A stretch of 64,000 bases of DNA from JAOUEA01 sp963810915. Lineage in GTDB: Bacteria; Actinomycetota; UBA4738; HRBIN12. Below are positions 28,715 to 39,000 of this stretch, in pieces. The stretch is from the NCBI GenBank assembly GCA_963810915.1, contig CAWEPH010000006.1, positions 620,001 through 684,000 of the forward strand, written 5' to 3'. Positions within the stretch are counted from its first letter, which is position 1. Each line of letters begins with the position of its first letter. A model generated the notes under the pieces. The model was not told the DNA's origin. It made no database searches and saw only the letters and a list, made by a program, of their open reading frames with translations. The position numbers and the translations under genes are program-made.

Positions 28715-29125
28715 TCACGCGGCATCGGGACGAGGCGGCGTGGGGTCCCAGGCAGGCGCGTCAGCGGGAGGTACCGGCGGCAGGAGCGCGCTCGTCTCGA
28801 AGGGGGAAGACGGGCGAGGAACCGTCGTCGCACCGTCGGCGGGGACGAACGTCATCTCGTGATCGCCCTTCTCCACCTTCACGACGTTCCGCAACACCCA
28901 ACCGCGCCTCGTGTGCACGTCGATCACCGACCGACGACCCATCCCCTTGGAGGTGGTCACGATCGTGTGGGCCGGTGCGCTCCAGTCGAAGCGCTCGTCG
29001 TTCCACGCGTCCCAGAGCTGCTTGCGGCCCGCCTTGTCGCGCATCCAGTAGTTCGTGCCGCTCTCTCTGCTGCGTGGATCCGGTAGGTCCTTCACGCCCG
29101 CCGAGCCAGCCCGGATGGTGTCCAT
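28715..29125 (-). CDS. Hypothetical protein
   Basis: ATG at 29125 opens MDTIRAGSAGVKDLPDPRSR; 136 residues. The central part, NYWMRDKAGRKQLWDAWNDE and GRRSVIDVHTRRGWVLRNVV, is moderately conserved-looking with a mixed beta pattern; the C-terminus (about 30 residues) is Pro/Ala-rich and probably disordered. No signal peptide or membrane segment. I do not recognise the family. It starts downstream of two tandem terminators and is followed by the VanZ gene 41 bp away on the same strand, so the two may be cotranscribed. Confidence 0.5.
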   Translation of the reverse strand: MDTIRAGSAGVKDLPDPRSRESGTNYWMRDKAGRKQLWDAWNDERFDWSAPAHTIVTTSKGMGRRSVIDVHTRRGWVLRNVVKVEKGDHEMTFVPADGATTVPRPSSPFETSALLPPVPPADAPAWDPTPPRPDAA

Positions 29126-29269
29126 CTCAGTTCGATCCCCCGTCCTCGTATGGCACGCTGGGCGGGCAGGGACGCGAACCCTGGCTCCCGCGAGGGACCG
29201 TGCGGTACCTCCCGATCTCAGGCTCGGAGTGATGGGGACCACGCCGCGCGCCCTGCCCGACTACCGGAA

Positions 29270-29300
29270 GGATGCGCCCCGCCTTCGGCGGTGCGCATCC
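29270..29300 (-). terminator. Second hairpin after the Calx-beta gene
   Basis: GGATGCGC and GCGCATCC enclose a CCCCGCC-TTCG-GCGGT core, forming a long near-perfect stem. Downstream of the leftward Calx-beta gene and the stronger hairpin at 29340. Confidence 0.55.
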
Positions 29301-29339
29301 GTCGTTCGCATGACGAAAGGACCCTCAGACGCCGGAGGC

Positions 29340-29366
29340 GGCCGGGGCCGCTTCGCGGCCCCGGCC
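29340..29366 (-). terminator. Terminator hairpin after the Calx-beta gene
   Basis: GGCCGGGGCCG and CGGCCCCGGCC form an 11-bp perfect stem around CTTCG, 35 bp past the Calx-beta stop. Apart from this and the 29270 hairpin the 275-bp gap 29126-29400 holds no gene I can see. Confidence 0.7.
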
Positions 29367-29400
29367 CGATGGTTCTGCCTCCTCGGATCTGTCTCGCCGA

Positions 29401-30490
29401 TCACCCGAAGTTACGGATCACGCACACGGCGGTCGGGTCGCCGAGCGTCGCGTTCTTCGGGCTGAACAGGTGCAGGAAGAACGTCTGGTTCGGCTCGCGG
29501 ACGGAGTCGCCCATGATCCGCACCTGGACCAGCTTGTGTCCGCGTCCCGCGGGGATGGTGAGCGTCCCGGACTTCGCGACGTAGTCACGGCCGGCCTTGG
29601 CGGAGCCGTTGGCCGTCGAGAAGCGCACCGTGACGTCCTTCCCGCTCATCGCGGAGAGGTAGACGCTGAACTGCACCAGCAGGGTGCCCTTGCGCGGCTC
29701 CCGGATGCTGGTGTCCGCCACGCTGACGGTCGGCCGTCGGGTCGTTGTCGGTGATGACGCCCTGCGCGGTCGTCACCGGCACCGTGGAGTGCAGCGGGTT
29801 CGACAGCGTGATCGAGAACGACTCGTCGGCCTCGTCGGTGAGATCGCCGATCACCTGCACGACGACGGTCTGCGGGGTCGCGTCCCCCGACGCCCAGGTC
29901 AGGGTCCCGGGAACGACGGCCTGGAAGTCCACGCCCACCACCGCCGTTCCGCCGAACACCGCGTAGTCCACCGACATCCCCTCGGTGCTGGCGGCCGACG
30001 GGGTCACCGTGAAGCTCAGCGGCGTGGTGCCGACGTCACCCTCGGTCACCGTCGCGCCCGTGAGCGTCAGGTGCGGTCGAGGCTTCACCGTGAGCGTCAC
30101 GTGTCGGTCCCCGCGGACGTGTTGATCGCGGCGTCCTCACCGCGCACCGACAGGACGTAGTCGCCCGGGGGCGACGGGGCCAGGAACGTGATCTCCACGT
30201 CCTCGGTCGACCTCGTCGAACGCACCGTCCGTCGCCAGCATGTCCACCCACGCGCCGGTGCCGATCCGGTACTGCGCCGACGCGATCAGCGAGGCGCCGG
30301 TCGTCGTGTCGTCGACCGTCGCCGTCAGGTGCACGTGGCCCGGCAGGTTGACCGGGTTCGGCGTGGCGAGCACCGCGCTCACCACGGGCGCCTGCGTGTC
30401 GACCAATGCGTGCGCCGCGGTCATGGGTAGCAGCGCCATCACGAGCGCGGCGGTCGAGGCGACCACCACACCCCTCCCGAGTGCTCTCAT
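29401..30490 (-). CDS. Secreted Calx-beta domain protein (about three frame breaks)
   Basis: ATG at 30490 (MRALGRGVVVASTAALVMAL, then AAHA) gives a signal peptide; AGGAGGTG lies 6 nt before it. The mature protein has an Ig-like region (ATPNPVNLPGHVHLTATVDD, RIGTGAWVDMLATDGAFDEV) and two Calx-beta repeats. The first contains SFTVTPSAASTEGMSVDYAV, FGGTAVVGVDFQAVVPGTLT and DEADESFSITLSNP; the second contains SVYLSAMSGKDVTVRFSTAN, SAKAGRDYVAKSGTLTIPAG and EPNQTFFLHLFSPKNATLGD. Frame changes fall near 30200, 30110 and 29735. Calx-beta modules bind Ca2+ and are common in surface adhesins of environmental bacteria. Confidence 0.8.
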
Positions 30491-30674
30491 CGGAGCACCT
30501 CCTTCGACATCTGAGGGCCCTTCAGGCCATGGGATGGTGTCCCTCCCGCCGTGACGGTTGCCCTTCCGTGCCATCAGCCAGGATGCCTCCACGGCAACTC
30601 GCTCGATCCGGGCGGGAGGTCCCGAAGGAGTCGGGCCCGTACGCGACCGGGATCGCTCCGCCGGTGACCCGAGG

Positions 30675-31256
30675 TCAGGCCCCCTGCGACGGGCTGCCCG
30701 AACCGGGGGCCTGCGGTCCCGGTGTGATGGGCGTCGAGCCCAGACGGTCCGCGAGCGACGGATCGAGCGCGAGCGCCTTGTTGATCAGGCCGTCGGCCTT
30801 CGCGGACTGCCCCGCACCGCGATACAGGAGGCCCAGGTTGAGGTAGGCCGCCGCGCTGTCGGGCTGGAGCACGATCACCCGGCGGTAGAGGTCCATCGCC
30901 TCCTGCGTGGCGCCCACCCCCGTCCGCACGATGGCGAGGTTGAAGAGCGCCGGCACGAAGTTGGGGTCGGCGTCGAGCGCGGCACGGTAGTACCCCTCGG
31001 CGATCTGGGACCGGCCGTCGTGCTGCTCGATCACGCCGAGGTTGTAGTTGGCGTACTTGTCGCCGGGCCGCGCGTCCAGCACCTGCTGGTACAGGCTCGC
31101 GGCCTCCTCGAGGTTCCCCGCCTGCTGCTGCGCGAGCCCCTGCTTCAACGCCTGATCGGGGTCGACGTCCTTGCTGCACGCGGCCAGGGCGAGCGCCGCC
31201 GCGGCCACGACGACGACCCAGCGAGCGGCGCCTCGGAGGGGGGACCGTTGCTGCAT
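30675..31256 (-). CDS. TPR-repeat lipoprotein
   Basis: ATG at 31256 (MQQRSPLRGAARWVVVVAAA, then ALALAACS) gives a lipoprotein signal with lipobox LAAC, Cys about residue 27. Four tetratricopeptide repeats follow: QALKQGLAQQQAGNLEEAAS, KYANYNLGVIEQHDGRSQIA, NFVPALFNLAIVRTGVGATQ and AAAYLNLGLLYRGAGQSAKA. A Pro/Gly/Ser tail ends at 30675. Lipid-anchored TPR proteins act as assembly scaffolds for envelope complexes; here the neighbours are surface and glycan proteins. The frame is clean. The ATG at 31256 is chosen over earlier in-frame starts because it places the signal peptide at the N-terminus. Confidence 0.85.
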   Translation of the reverse strand: MQQRSPLRGAARWVVVVAAAALALAACSKDVDPDQALKQGLAQQQAGNLEEAASLYQQVLDARPGDKYANYNLGVIEQHDGRSQIAEGYYRAALDADPNFVPALFNLAIVRTGVGATQEAMDLYRRVIVLQPDSAAAYLNLGLLYRGAGQSAKADGLINKALALDPSLADRLGSTPITPGPQAPGSGSPSQGA

Positions 31257-31305
31257 CGCCGAGATGCTACCCGCGACCGACCGAGGAGCGTGATGGAGAC
31301 GCGAA

Positions 31306-31329
31306 GAGGCGGCCCCGTGGGGCCGCCTC
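31306..31329 (-). terminator. Terminator hairpin after the collagen-like gene
   Basis: GAGGCGGCCCC and GGGGCCGCCTC form an 11-bp stem with a minimal GT loop (effectively 8 bp with a 6-8-nt loop), 30 bp past the stop of the leftward collagen-like gene. Confidence 0.65.
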
Positions 31330-31358
31330 CCGAGCATCCGTTCGCCGGCTCCGGTCCG

Positions 31359-32388
31359 CTACAGGCCGCAGATCGCGTAGGCCGTGATGGTCCAGTTCGA
31401 GAAGTCGTTGTCGAACTCGACCCCCGTCGCGGTCCACACGGTCGCGGAGGACGGGTAGCTCGCCGTCACGCCGACCTGGCCCGACGCATCGGCGCCGATG
31501 ATCGCGCCGCCCCCGACGACCTTCCGTCCACCCGTGCAGGTGGCCGTGATCGACTTGTTGCTGGAGCTGGCGGCCGACGTGTTCGACACGATCGTGACGT
31601 TGGACGTTCCCGAAGGTCCCGTGGGACCGACCGGGCCCTGGTTGCCGACCGGGCCCTGGTTGCCGACCGGACCCTTGTCCCCGGTGGGACCCGTCGGCCC
31701 CATCGGGCCGGTGGCCCCGATCGCTCCCGTGGCCCCGATCGCGCCGGTGGCGCCGATGCCACCCGGTGCGCCGGTCACGCCCGCGCCTCCGGTGGGGCCG
31801 ACCGGTCCCGTCGCGCCCGTGAGACCGACCGCGCCGGTGGCGCCCGTCAGACCGGTCGCTCCGGTGGCCCCGGTGGCGCCGACGGAACCGGTGGCGCCGG
31901 TGGCGCCCGTCAGACCGGTGGCGCCCGTAGCCCCTGTCAGACCCGTGGCGCCGGTCGCGCCGGTGGCTCCGTCAGCTCCTGGAGGATCCCGGCGCGCCTG
32001 GAGACCCTGGTGCTCCGGGAGATCCGGGTGCTCCCGGGGATCCGGGTGCTCCGGGAGATCCGGCCGCGCCCGTCGCGCCCGTGGCGCCCGTGGCTCCGGA
32101 TCCGCCGGCGCCCGTCGCGCCGGTGGCTCCGGTGACCCCGGCCGCGCCGGCGATACCCTTCTTGTTCCACACGACCGCCTTCTCGCCCTTCTTGCAGTTG
32201 TTGCCCATGGGGATGAAGCGGACGGCCCTCGTCTTCTTGTTGACGCAGCCCTTGATCTGCCCGCTGGTCGTGGCGCGGCGCGCGTGCCGCTGTATGACCG
32301 AAGCGGATGCGAGGGTCGCCCCGGCCATCATCGCGAGCGCGATGAGGATGACCAGGGGCGACATCCAACGACGACGTCTCCTATGCAC
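31359..32388 (-). CDS. Collagen-like triple-helix-repeat surface protein (one frame break)
   Basis: GTG at 32388 (preceded by AAAGGGG; an ATG at 32421 is an alternative) opens with basic residues and a membrane segment, MSPLVILIALAMMAGATLAS. A conserved globular part with GCVNKKTRAVRFIPMGNNCK follows, then a collagen-like Gly-X-Y tract: GATGATGATG, about eight GSPGAP triplets, and mixed GLTGAT/GPVGPT units over about 160 residues, with a frame change near 31985. The C-terminal domain (GTSNVTIVSNTSAASSSNKS, TATCTGGRKVVGGGAIIGAD, DFSNWTITAYAICGL) is a small beta domain seen at the end of actinobacterial collagen-like proteins, likely the trimerisation head. Probably forms surface stalks. Confidence 0.82.
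31610..32140 (-). repeat. Low-complexity Gly-X-Y coding repeats (collagen-like tract)
   Basis: Runs of 9- and 18-bp units (encoding GAT GAT GLT, GSP GAP, GPV GNQ) make up most of this interval. The tandem CCCGGTGCTCCGGGA-like units near 31990-32070 coincide with the frame change, as expected for slippage or misassembly. Confidence 0.7.
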
Positions 32389-32451
32389 GGACGACCCCTT
32401 TCGCGACGGACGCACGCCCATCGACCGGCAGCTGATCGGGCTATGCGTCGA

Positions 32452-34708
32452 TTATGAACGAGCGCTCGAGGGCAACGGCGCAACGTCGGCCGATTCCGTG
32501 TAGGCGCTATCGGCTACCGCATGTGCGGGACGCCGGCCCCACCACCACAGCCCCAGGATGGCCGCCAGGCCCACGAGCCAGAGCTCGAGGTAGTACGGGT
32601 ACGCGGCGTACGCCAGCTCGACGCGGTGGGTCCCCGCACCCACCGGGATGCCCACCACGCCCGGCGCCAGCATCTGGGTCGGCACCTCGGCGCCGTCGAC
32701 CGTCGCGGTGAAGCGCGGGTCGTAGGAGACGCTCACGAGGACCACGCCCGGGCCGCGTCATCCGCACCGTCCCGCCGAACACGCCGTCCTCGATCCGCGC
32801 GTACGGATCCTCGACGGTCCCCGGAGGGGCGCGAGGGACCTGGCCGGGCCCGAGGGTCGGCGCGGCGGGGGGGCGACCGCCGAAGGCGACCGTGGGCACC
32901 ATGTGCGCGCCGACGAGCCCCGAGGACAGGAACGACGACATCTGCGTCCCGAGGTCCGCGCGATCGGCCGCGATCGGCGCGACGGTGTCGACGACCTGGA
33001 GGTAGGAGACGTCGGGGATCTCCCAGAGCACGTGCCGGCCGGCCTGCGCGATCCGCCGGGCGCTCGGCAGCGGGTGATCCTCCGGCCAGATCACGTAGCG
33101 CACGCCGAACAGCCCACGCTGGGGAAGGCTCGCCGGATCGAAGCGGAACTCGGCCGGAGAGGCGAGCGACCACGTCGGCCGGGTGAAGCCCACCGCGTCG
33201 GCCTGGAGGTTCAGCAGCGCGGCGTAGGCGGGCACCTGCCCGATCCGATACGACGCCACCCTCGGGCCGCGGAGCTCCGAGAAGATGCGCCCCGGCCCGA
33301 GCGTCGCGGCGCGCTCCACGAGCGCCTGGTAGCCGAGACCGTCCGTGGCCTGCGCCCGGGCCTGCTGGTCGATCCAGTCACCTCCCTGCCGCTCGAACCG
33401 GACGCGTTCGACCACGGAGGGCGCGAGCAGGAGGACCGAGGCGGCCGCGACCGCCACGAGGGCCGGGATCCTGGCGGGCGTGAGTCGGCGGAGACCCGCA
33501 CGCGCGGCGTGGACCAGCCAGACGGCGCCGATCCCCATGAGGTAGATGCCCGCGAGGTGCACCCCGCTGATGAACCGGCGGAAGAACAGGTCCGCGCTCC
33601 CGGGGAGCAGGCGCAGCGCCGGCCCCAGCGTCGGCCGCCCGAAGAACAGCAGGAGCGCCACGAGCCCCAGGCCCACGACCACGCGGGCCGGCTCGCGCCG
33701 GCGGGCCTGCACGAGCGCGACGACGAGCCCGACCGCGAAGAGCGCCGTCAGCACCGGGAGGCGTCCCGCATCGAACAGCGCGCCCCTCGCCATCCAGCCG
33801 AGCACCTTCCGCGCGCCGAACGAGTCGTAGTAGAAGGTCCCCCGGCTGAAGGCGTCGTTCACCGTCCAGCCCGCGTCGGTGAGCAGCGGCACGAGCATCC
33901 ATGCCGACGCCGCGAGCGCGCCGCCCGCCACCAGCGCCGCGCGCCCGATCCGCCGGGGCGCCTCCCCGGGGACCACCAGCACGAACACCGCGAGGGAGAC
34001 GAGCGCGAGGTATCCGGTGAGCAGATGCACGCAGATCGTGAGCGCCAGCACCAGGGCGGCGAGCCAGATCCGGCGCCCCCGCGCGACGGCCTGCCAGCTG
34101 AGACCCCAGGCGAACGGGAGCGCCCACATCCCCCACAGCTGCGCCCACGCGCCCGAGCCCCGCCACACGTAGCTCCCCCACTCGTAGCCGAGCCCCGGCG
34201 CGCTCGACAGCAACGGCGAGATCAGCGCCGCGGCGGCGGCGGGCCACCGGCTGAGCCCCAGGAGCCTCGCCCCCGCGTACACGGCGATCGGCCACGCGGC
34301 GAGCAGGAGGTACAGGGACCACCGGAAGGTGGCGGCGCCGAGCACGACCGACAGCGCCCCGGTGAGGATGTGCGGGAGCGACTGGTAGTGATGGAAGCGG
34401 CTCGCGCCCAGGGAGAGGTAGGGGTACCAGCCGTCGAAGGGCAGGTGTCCCTCGCGGATGCGGTCGGCGGCCCACTGGGTCATGGAGCGGTGCACCGAGG
34501 CGTCGTTCAGGTACCAGACGTCGCGATGCTCGGGCCACAGGACGACGAGGCCGAAGAGCACGGCGGCGGCCACGAGGTAGAGCGGGAGCCGGTCTCGGTC
34601 GTTCCACCGCGCGCGGCGGTGACCGCTACGGGCGGACCCGGGACGAGGCGCGCGTCGAGACGACGGCCCGGCCGAGGAGGCCCGGGCGGAGGTGTCGGTG
34701 GTCGCCAC
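32452..34708 (-). CDS. Large polytopic membrane protein, PTPS-related/YfhO-like
   Basis: ATG at 34708; about 750 residues. Eleven or more membrane segments, for example LPLYLVAAAVLFGLVVLWPE, HILTGALSVVLGAATFRWSL, ALVLALTICVHLLTGYLALV and IALLLFFGRPTLGP-type helices. An extracytoplasmic first loop reads NDASVHRSMTQWAADRIREG and WYPYLSLGASRFHHYQSLPH, a pattern of 6-pyruvoyl-tetrahydropterin-synthase-related membrane proteins and GT-C-like enzymes. The C-terminal extracellular domain is beta-rich (FGVRYVIWPEDHPLPSAR, FTATVDGAEVPTQMLAPGVV) and ends with one more helix after a frame change near 32755. Probably acts on lipid-linked sugars at the outer face. It begins only 31 bp after rplA, with no terminator between, so it may be read from the rplKA promoter. 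Confidence 0.78.
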
Positions 34709-34739
34709 GGCGCGAGTCTACGCCGGGGCGACCCGTGCG

Positions 34740-35456
34740 CTAGGCGTTCGCGGCTTCGGTGTCCTTGGCGTGCGTGGCGTCGATCTTGACGCTCGGACCC
34801 ATCGTCGAGGAGACCGCGAGGCTCTTGATGTACCGACCCTTGGCCGAGGACGGCTTCGCCTTCATGATCTCGTCCACGACCGCGAGGTAGTTCTCCAGCA
34901 GCGCCGGCTCCTCGAAGGACTTCTTGCCGATGATCAGGTGGATGTTGCCGGTCTTGTCGGCCCGGTACTCCACCTTGCCGCCCTTGATGTCCGTCACGGC
35001 CTTGGCGATGTCGTTGGTCACCGTGCCGGTCTTGGGGTTGGGCATGAGCCCGCGCGGACCCAGCACGCGACCGGCCTTGCCGACCGCCGCCATCATGTCC
35101 GGCGTGGCCACCGCGGCCTCGAAGTCGATGTTCCCCTTCATGACGTCCTCGACGAGCTCCTCGCCGCCCACCACGTCGGCGCCGGCCTCCTTGGCCTCGC
35201 GCGCCTTCTCGCCCACGGCGAACACGCCCACCCGCACCGACTTGCCGGTGCCGTTGGGCAGCGAGACCGTGCCGCGGAGCGCCTGGTCGGACTTGCGCGT
35301 GTCGAGGCCCAGGCGGAACGCCACCTCGACCGTCTCGTCGAACTTGGCGTCCGGGAACTTCTTCAGGATGTTGATGGCCTCCGCCGGCTGGTACTCGCGC
35401 TCCACGTCGTAGAGCGCCGCGGCGTTCCGGTAGCGCTTGCCGCCCTTCGCCGTCAT
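34740..35456 (-). CDS. rplA: Large ribosomal subunit protein uL1
   Basis: Intact 238-residue protein; ATG 35456 overlaps the rplK stop (ATGA). Motifs: MTAKGGKRYRNAAALYDVER, FDETVEVAFRLGLDTRKSDQ (RNA-binding N-terminus), GADVVGGEELVEDV, PDMMAAVGKAGRVLGPRGLM then PNPKTGTVTNDIAKAVTDIK and the C-terminal KPSSAKGRYIKSLAVSSTMG. uL1 binds the L1 stalk of 23S rRNA and represses its own operon mRNA. Normal length and clean frame. It is followed closely by the membrane protein gene rather than by rplJ, an unusual arrangement. Confidence 0.97.
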   Translation of the reverse strand: MTAKGGKRYRNAAALYDVEREYQPAEAINILKKFPDAKFDETVEVAFRLGLDTRKSDQALRGTVSLPNGTGKSVRVGVFAVGEKAREAKEAGADVVGGEELVEDVMKGNIDFEAAVATPDMMAAVGKAGRVLGPRGLMPNPKTGTVTNDIAKAVTDIKGGKVEYRADKTGNIHLIIGKKSFEEPALLENYLAVVDEIMKAKPSSAKGRYIKSLAVSSTMGPSVKIDATHAKDTEAANA

Positions 35457-35887
35457 GCCTCCACCTCCACGCCCATGCTGCGCGCCGTGCCCGCGATGAT
35501 CCGCATGGCCATGTCGACGTCGTTGGCGTTCAGGTCCGCCATCTTGCGCTCGGCGATGTCGCGGAGCTGGGCGTTCGAGAGCTGCGCCACCTTGTTGCGG
35601 TTGGGGACGTCCGAGCCCTTCTCGATCCCGGCGGCCTGCTTGATGAGCTCGGCGGCCGGCGGCTGCTTGGTGATGAACGAGAACGAGCGGTCCTCGTAGA
35701 TCGTGAGCTCGACGGGGATGACCTGCCCGGTCCACTGCTGCGTGGCGTCGTTGTACTGCTTGCAGAAGTCCATGATGTTGACGCCGTGCTGCCCGAGGGC
35801 GGTGCCGACGGGGGGTGCGGGGGTCGCCTGGCCGGCCTTGATCTGGAGTTTCACCAGGGCCATGACCTTCTTGGTCTTCGGTGCCAC
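35453..35887 (-). CDS. rplK: Large ribosomal subunit protein uL11
   Basis: Intact 144-residue protein from GTG 35887, preceded by GGAGGAG. Motifs: KKVMALVKLQIKAGQATPAP, PVGTALGQHGVNIMDFCKQY, FSFITKQPPAAELIKQAAGI and DVDMAMRIIAGTARSMGVEV. uL11 binds the GTPase-associated region of 23S rRNA with uL10. It heads the rplK-rplA pair and is transcribed divergently from the giant cyclase fusion, so it must have its own promoter here instead of read-through from nusG. Confidence 0.97.
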   Translation of the reverse strand: MAPKTKKVMALVKLQIKAGQATPAPPVGTALGQHGVNIMDFCKQYNDATQQWTGQVIPVELTIYEDRSFSFITKQPPAAELIKQAAGIEKGSDVPNRNKVAQLSNAQLRDIAERKMADLNANDVDMAMRIIAGTARSMGVEVEA

Positions 35888-36053
35888 GTTCCATACTCCT
35901 CCTGCGGTGCCAGCGGCCGCGTCGAGGCAGCCTCCCGCCGTAGGTCGTGCGTCCCGGGTCCGGGACCGTCATCCGATGGTAGCAGCGGACTTATCGTGTC
36001 GCCGATCCGCCCTGGGCTTTACACCCCCCGATGCAGGGGCCAGTATCCCTGCC

Positions 36054-39000
36054 ATGCAACGCTCGGGCGGCCGGACGCTGGCCGCGGTGCTGTTCACGGA
36101 CATGGTCGACAGCACGGCGATCGCCGAGGAGCTGGGCGATCGACGGTGGAAGGCCCTCGTCCACGAGCACCACCGGATCGTCCGGCGCGCGATCAAACGG
36201 TTCGGCGGCACGGAGCACGACACCGCCGGGGACGGCTTCTTCGCGAGCTTCAAGGAACCCGCCTCGGCGATCGCGTGCGCGTGCGAGGCGACCGAGGCGG
36301 TGCGCGAGCTGGGGATCGAGATCCGGGCGGGCATCCACTTCGGCGAGTGCGAGCACATCGGGAAGAAGCTCGGCGGGATCACCGTCGTGGTGGGCGCGCG
36401 GATCATGTCGCTGGGGGGTGGCGGCGACGTCCTGGTCTCGAGCACGGCCGCCGAGCTCTCGCGCGGCGCCGGGTTCGCCTTCGCCGACCGCGGCATGCAT
36501 CGGCTCAAGGGTGTCGAGGACGAGTGGCACGTCTTGCGGCCACGGCGGTCGACGGGAAGCCCCGGCCCGAGCCGCATCGATCCCGACGGAGGCTCGGGCG
36601 CGCCGCGACCGGATCGCACCGACGGAGGTCCCCCGGAGGCGACGAGGCCTGGTGGCGATCGTCGTCGCGGTGGCCGTCGTGGCGGCGGTGGTCGTGGTCC
36701 CCGTCGCGGTCCATCGCCTCCAGCGGGGGCTCCCCGGGATCGACGCCGAGGCCGCCGGGGCGATCGACGCATCGAACGGGCACATCACCGCCCAGGTGCC
36801 CCTCGGCGACAATCCGAACGGGATCGCGGCGGGGGCGGGATCGGAATGGGTGGCGCTCGGCGCGACGAACGAGGTCGCGCGGATCGATCCCGCCACCGGC
36901 AGCGTCACGCAGCGGATCTCCGTGCAGCAGGCCAACCCGACGGGCGTCGCCTTCGGCGACGGCGCCGTGTGGGTCACGAACGCCGACGCGCGGACCGTCT
37001 CCTGGATCGACCCAGCGAGCGAGAAGGTCGTGCGCACGATCCAGGTCGGGAACGCGCCGAGCGCGATCGCCTTCGGGGAGGGCTCCGTCTGGGTCACGAA
37101 CACGCTCGACGGGACCGTGTCGAAGATCGACCCCACCAAAGGGGAGGTCGAGGCCACGATCCCGGTCGGCGCCGCTCCCACGGGGATCGTCGTGGGGGCG
37201 AGGTCGGTCTGGGTCGCCAACCAGGCCAGCGACCAGGTGGCGCGGATCGACCCGGGGACCGAAACCGTGCTTCAGACGATCGCCGTCGGCCACGGCCCGA
37301 GCGGTATCACCTTCGACGGGACCGACGTGTGGGTCGCGAACGGCCAGAGCGGGACGGTCATGAAGATCGACCCGTCCTCGAACGACGTGACGGGGAGTGT
37401 GCAGACGGGCGGCTCCCCCGGCCAACTCGCGGCCGGCGGAGGGAGCATCTGGGTCGCGGACGCCGACGCGAACGAGCTCACGCGGATCGATCCCAGCGGG
37501 AGCACGGTCACGGGCACCACCGCCGTCGAGAACGCTCCGCGGGCGCTCGCCTTCGACGGGGCGACGCTCTGGGTGACGACGAGAGGATCGTCGGCGAGCC
37601 ACCAGGGCGGCACGCTGGTCGTCGAGTCCAGCGACGTTCCCTCGACGATCGATCCGAACGCCCCGTGGGACGGCTTCTCCTACGACATCCTGTCGAACAC
37701 GAACGACGGCCTGCTCACCTTCGCGCGCGTCGGTGGCACCGCCGGCTCCGTGCTGGTCCCCGATCTCGCGACGTCCATCCCCGCGCCGGACCCCGGCGGC
37801 ACGACGTACACGTTCGCCATGCGATCCGGTGTGCGCTACTCCGATGGATCGCTCGTGAAGCCATCGGACGTCCTGTTCTCCTTCCAACGCGCGTTCACCG
37901 CCGCCGGGGACCTGGCGCCGACGTTCTACCTCGACGCGTTGATCGGCGCCGACGGGTGCAGCAAGGAAGCATGCGACCTCCGGGAGGGGATCGTGCCGGA
38001 CGACGCGTCGGGCACGGTGACCTTCCACCTGAAGCGCCCGGACCCCACGTTCCTCGACGTCCTTGCGATGTCGTTCCTGGCGATCGTGCCGCCCTCCACA
38101 CCACCACATTTGGTCACGGCGGCTCCGTTCGCAGCCGCGACCGGACCGTTCATGATCGCGTCGTATACGGGGAACGCTGGCGCAGATACGAGCGGCACGG
38201 TGCATCTGGTGCGGAACCCGAACTTCGTCGAGTGGTCGCACGCCGCGCAGCCGGCGGGATACCCGGAGGAGATCGTCATCCGCTTCGGCCTCGACGTCGA
38301 TCAGGCGACCAACGACGTCGAGCAGGATCGGGCCGACGTGCTGCTCGATACGCCCCCCACGGACCGGATGCAGGAGATCCGGACGCGCTACGCGGCCCAG
38401 AGCCATCCGTACACCCAGCTGGCCGTCGACTACTTCTTCCTGAACACGCGGGTGGCGCCGTTCGACGACCCCGACGTGCGCCGGGCCCTGAACTACGCGG
38501 TGGATCGAGCGACCATGGCGAAGCTGGTCGGCCCGTTGGGCCTGTGGGGCGCCGGAGGGCCGGTGACCTGCCAGGCGCTGCCTCCGAACACCCCCGGATA
38601 CGTGCCCTACTGCCCGTTCACGCTGAACGGATCGCTCAACGGCGATCCCAGTCTGGTGAAGGCGCAGCAGCTCGTCGATGCGTCCGGCACGAAGCACGTG
38701 CCGATCACGGTGTGGTCGCTGCCGGAGTGGGCCGCGGTCTCGCGATACGTCGCCTCGGTCCTCGGGGATCTCGGCTACCACGTGGCCGTGATACCCAGCG
38801 ACAACCGCACCCAGTACTTCACGTACATCAGCGACTCCTCGAACCGCGCACAGATCGGGGCCGTAGGCTGGCTGATGGATTTCCCCGAGGCGTCGAACTT
38901 CTTCACGCCGCTGGTGACCTGCAAGGCGTTCATCAAGGACAACCCCAACAACGTCAACTCGAACTACGCCGAGTACTGCAACCCCAAGCTCGACCGCAAG

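Noticed and set aside
30491..30620. Possible c-di-GMP-I (GEMM) leader before the Calx-beta gene (AAGGGCAACC and GGCCTGAAGGGCC blocks)
   Set aside because: The conserved GACGCAAAGCC core is missing and no closing helix could be drawn; resemblance too weak.
31610..32140. Tandem repeats that could be mistaken for a CRISPR array or minisatellite
   Set aside because: Units are in frame and encode Gly-X-Y triplets; no spacer variation, leader or cas genes.
32903..34789. Long rightward open frame opposite the giant membrane protein
   Set aside because: His/Arg/Glu-rich, without domain or start signal; antisense shadow of hydrophobic codons.
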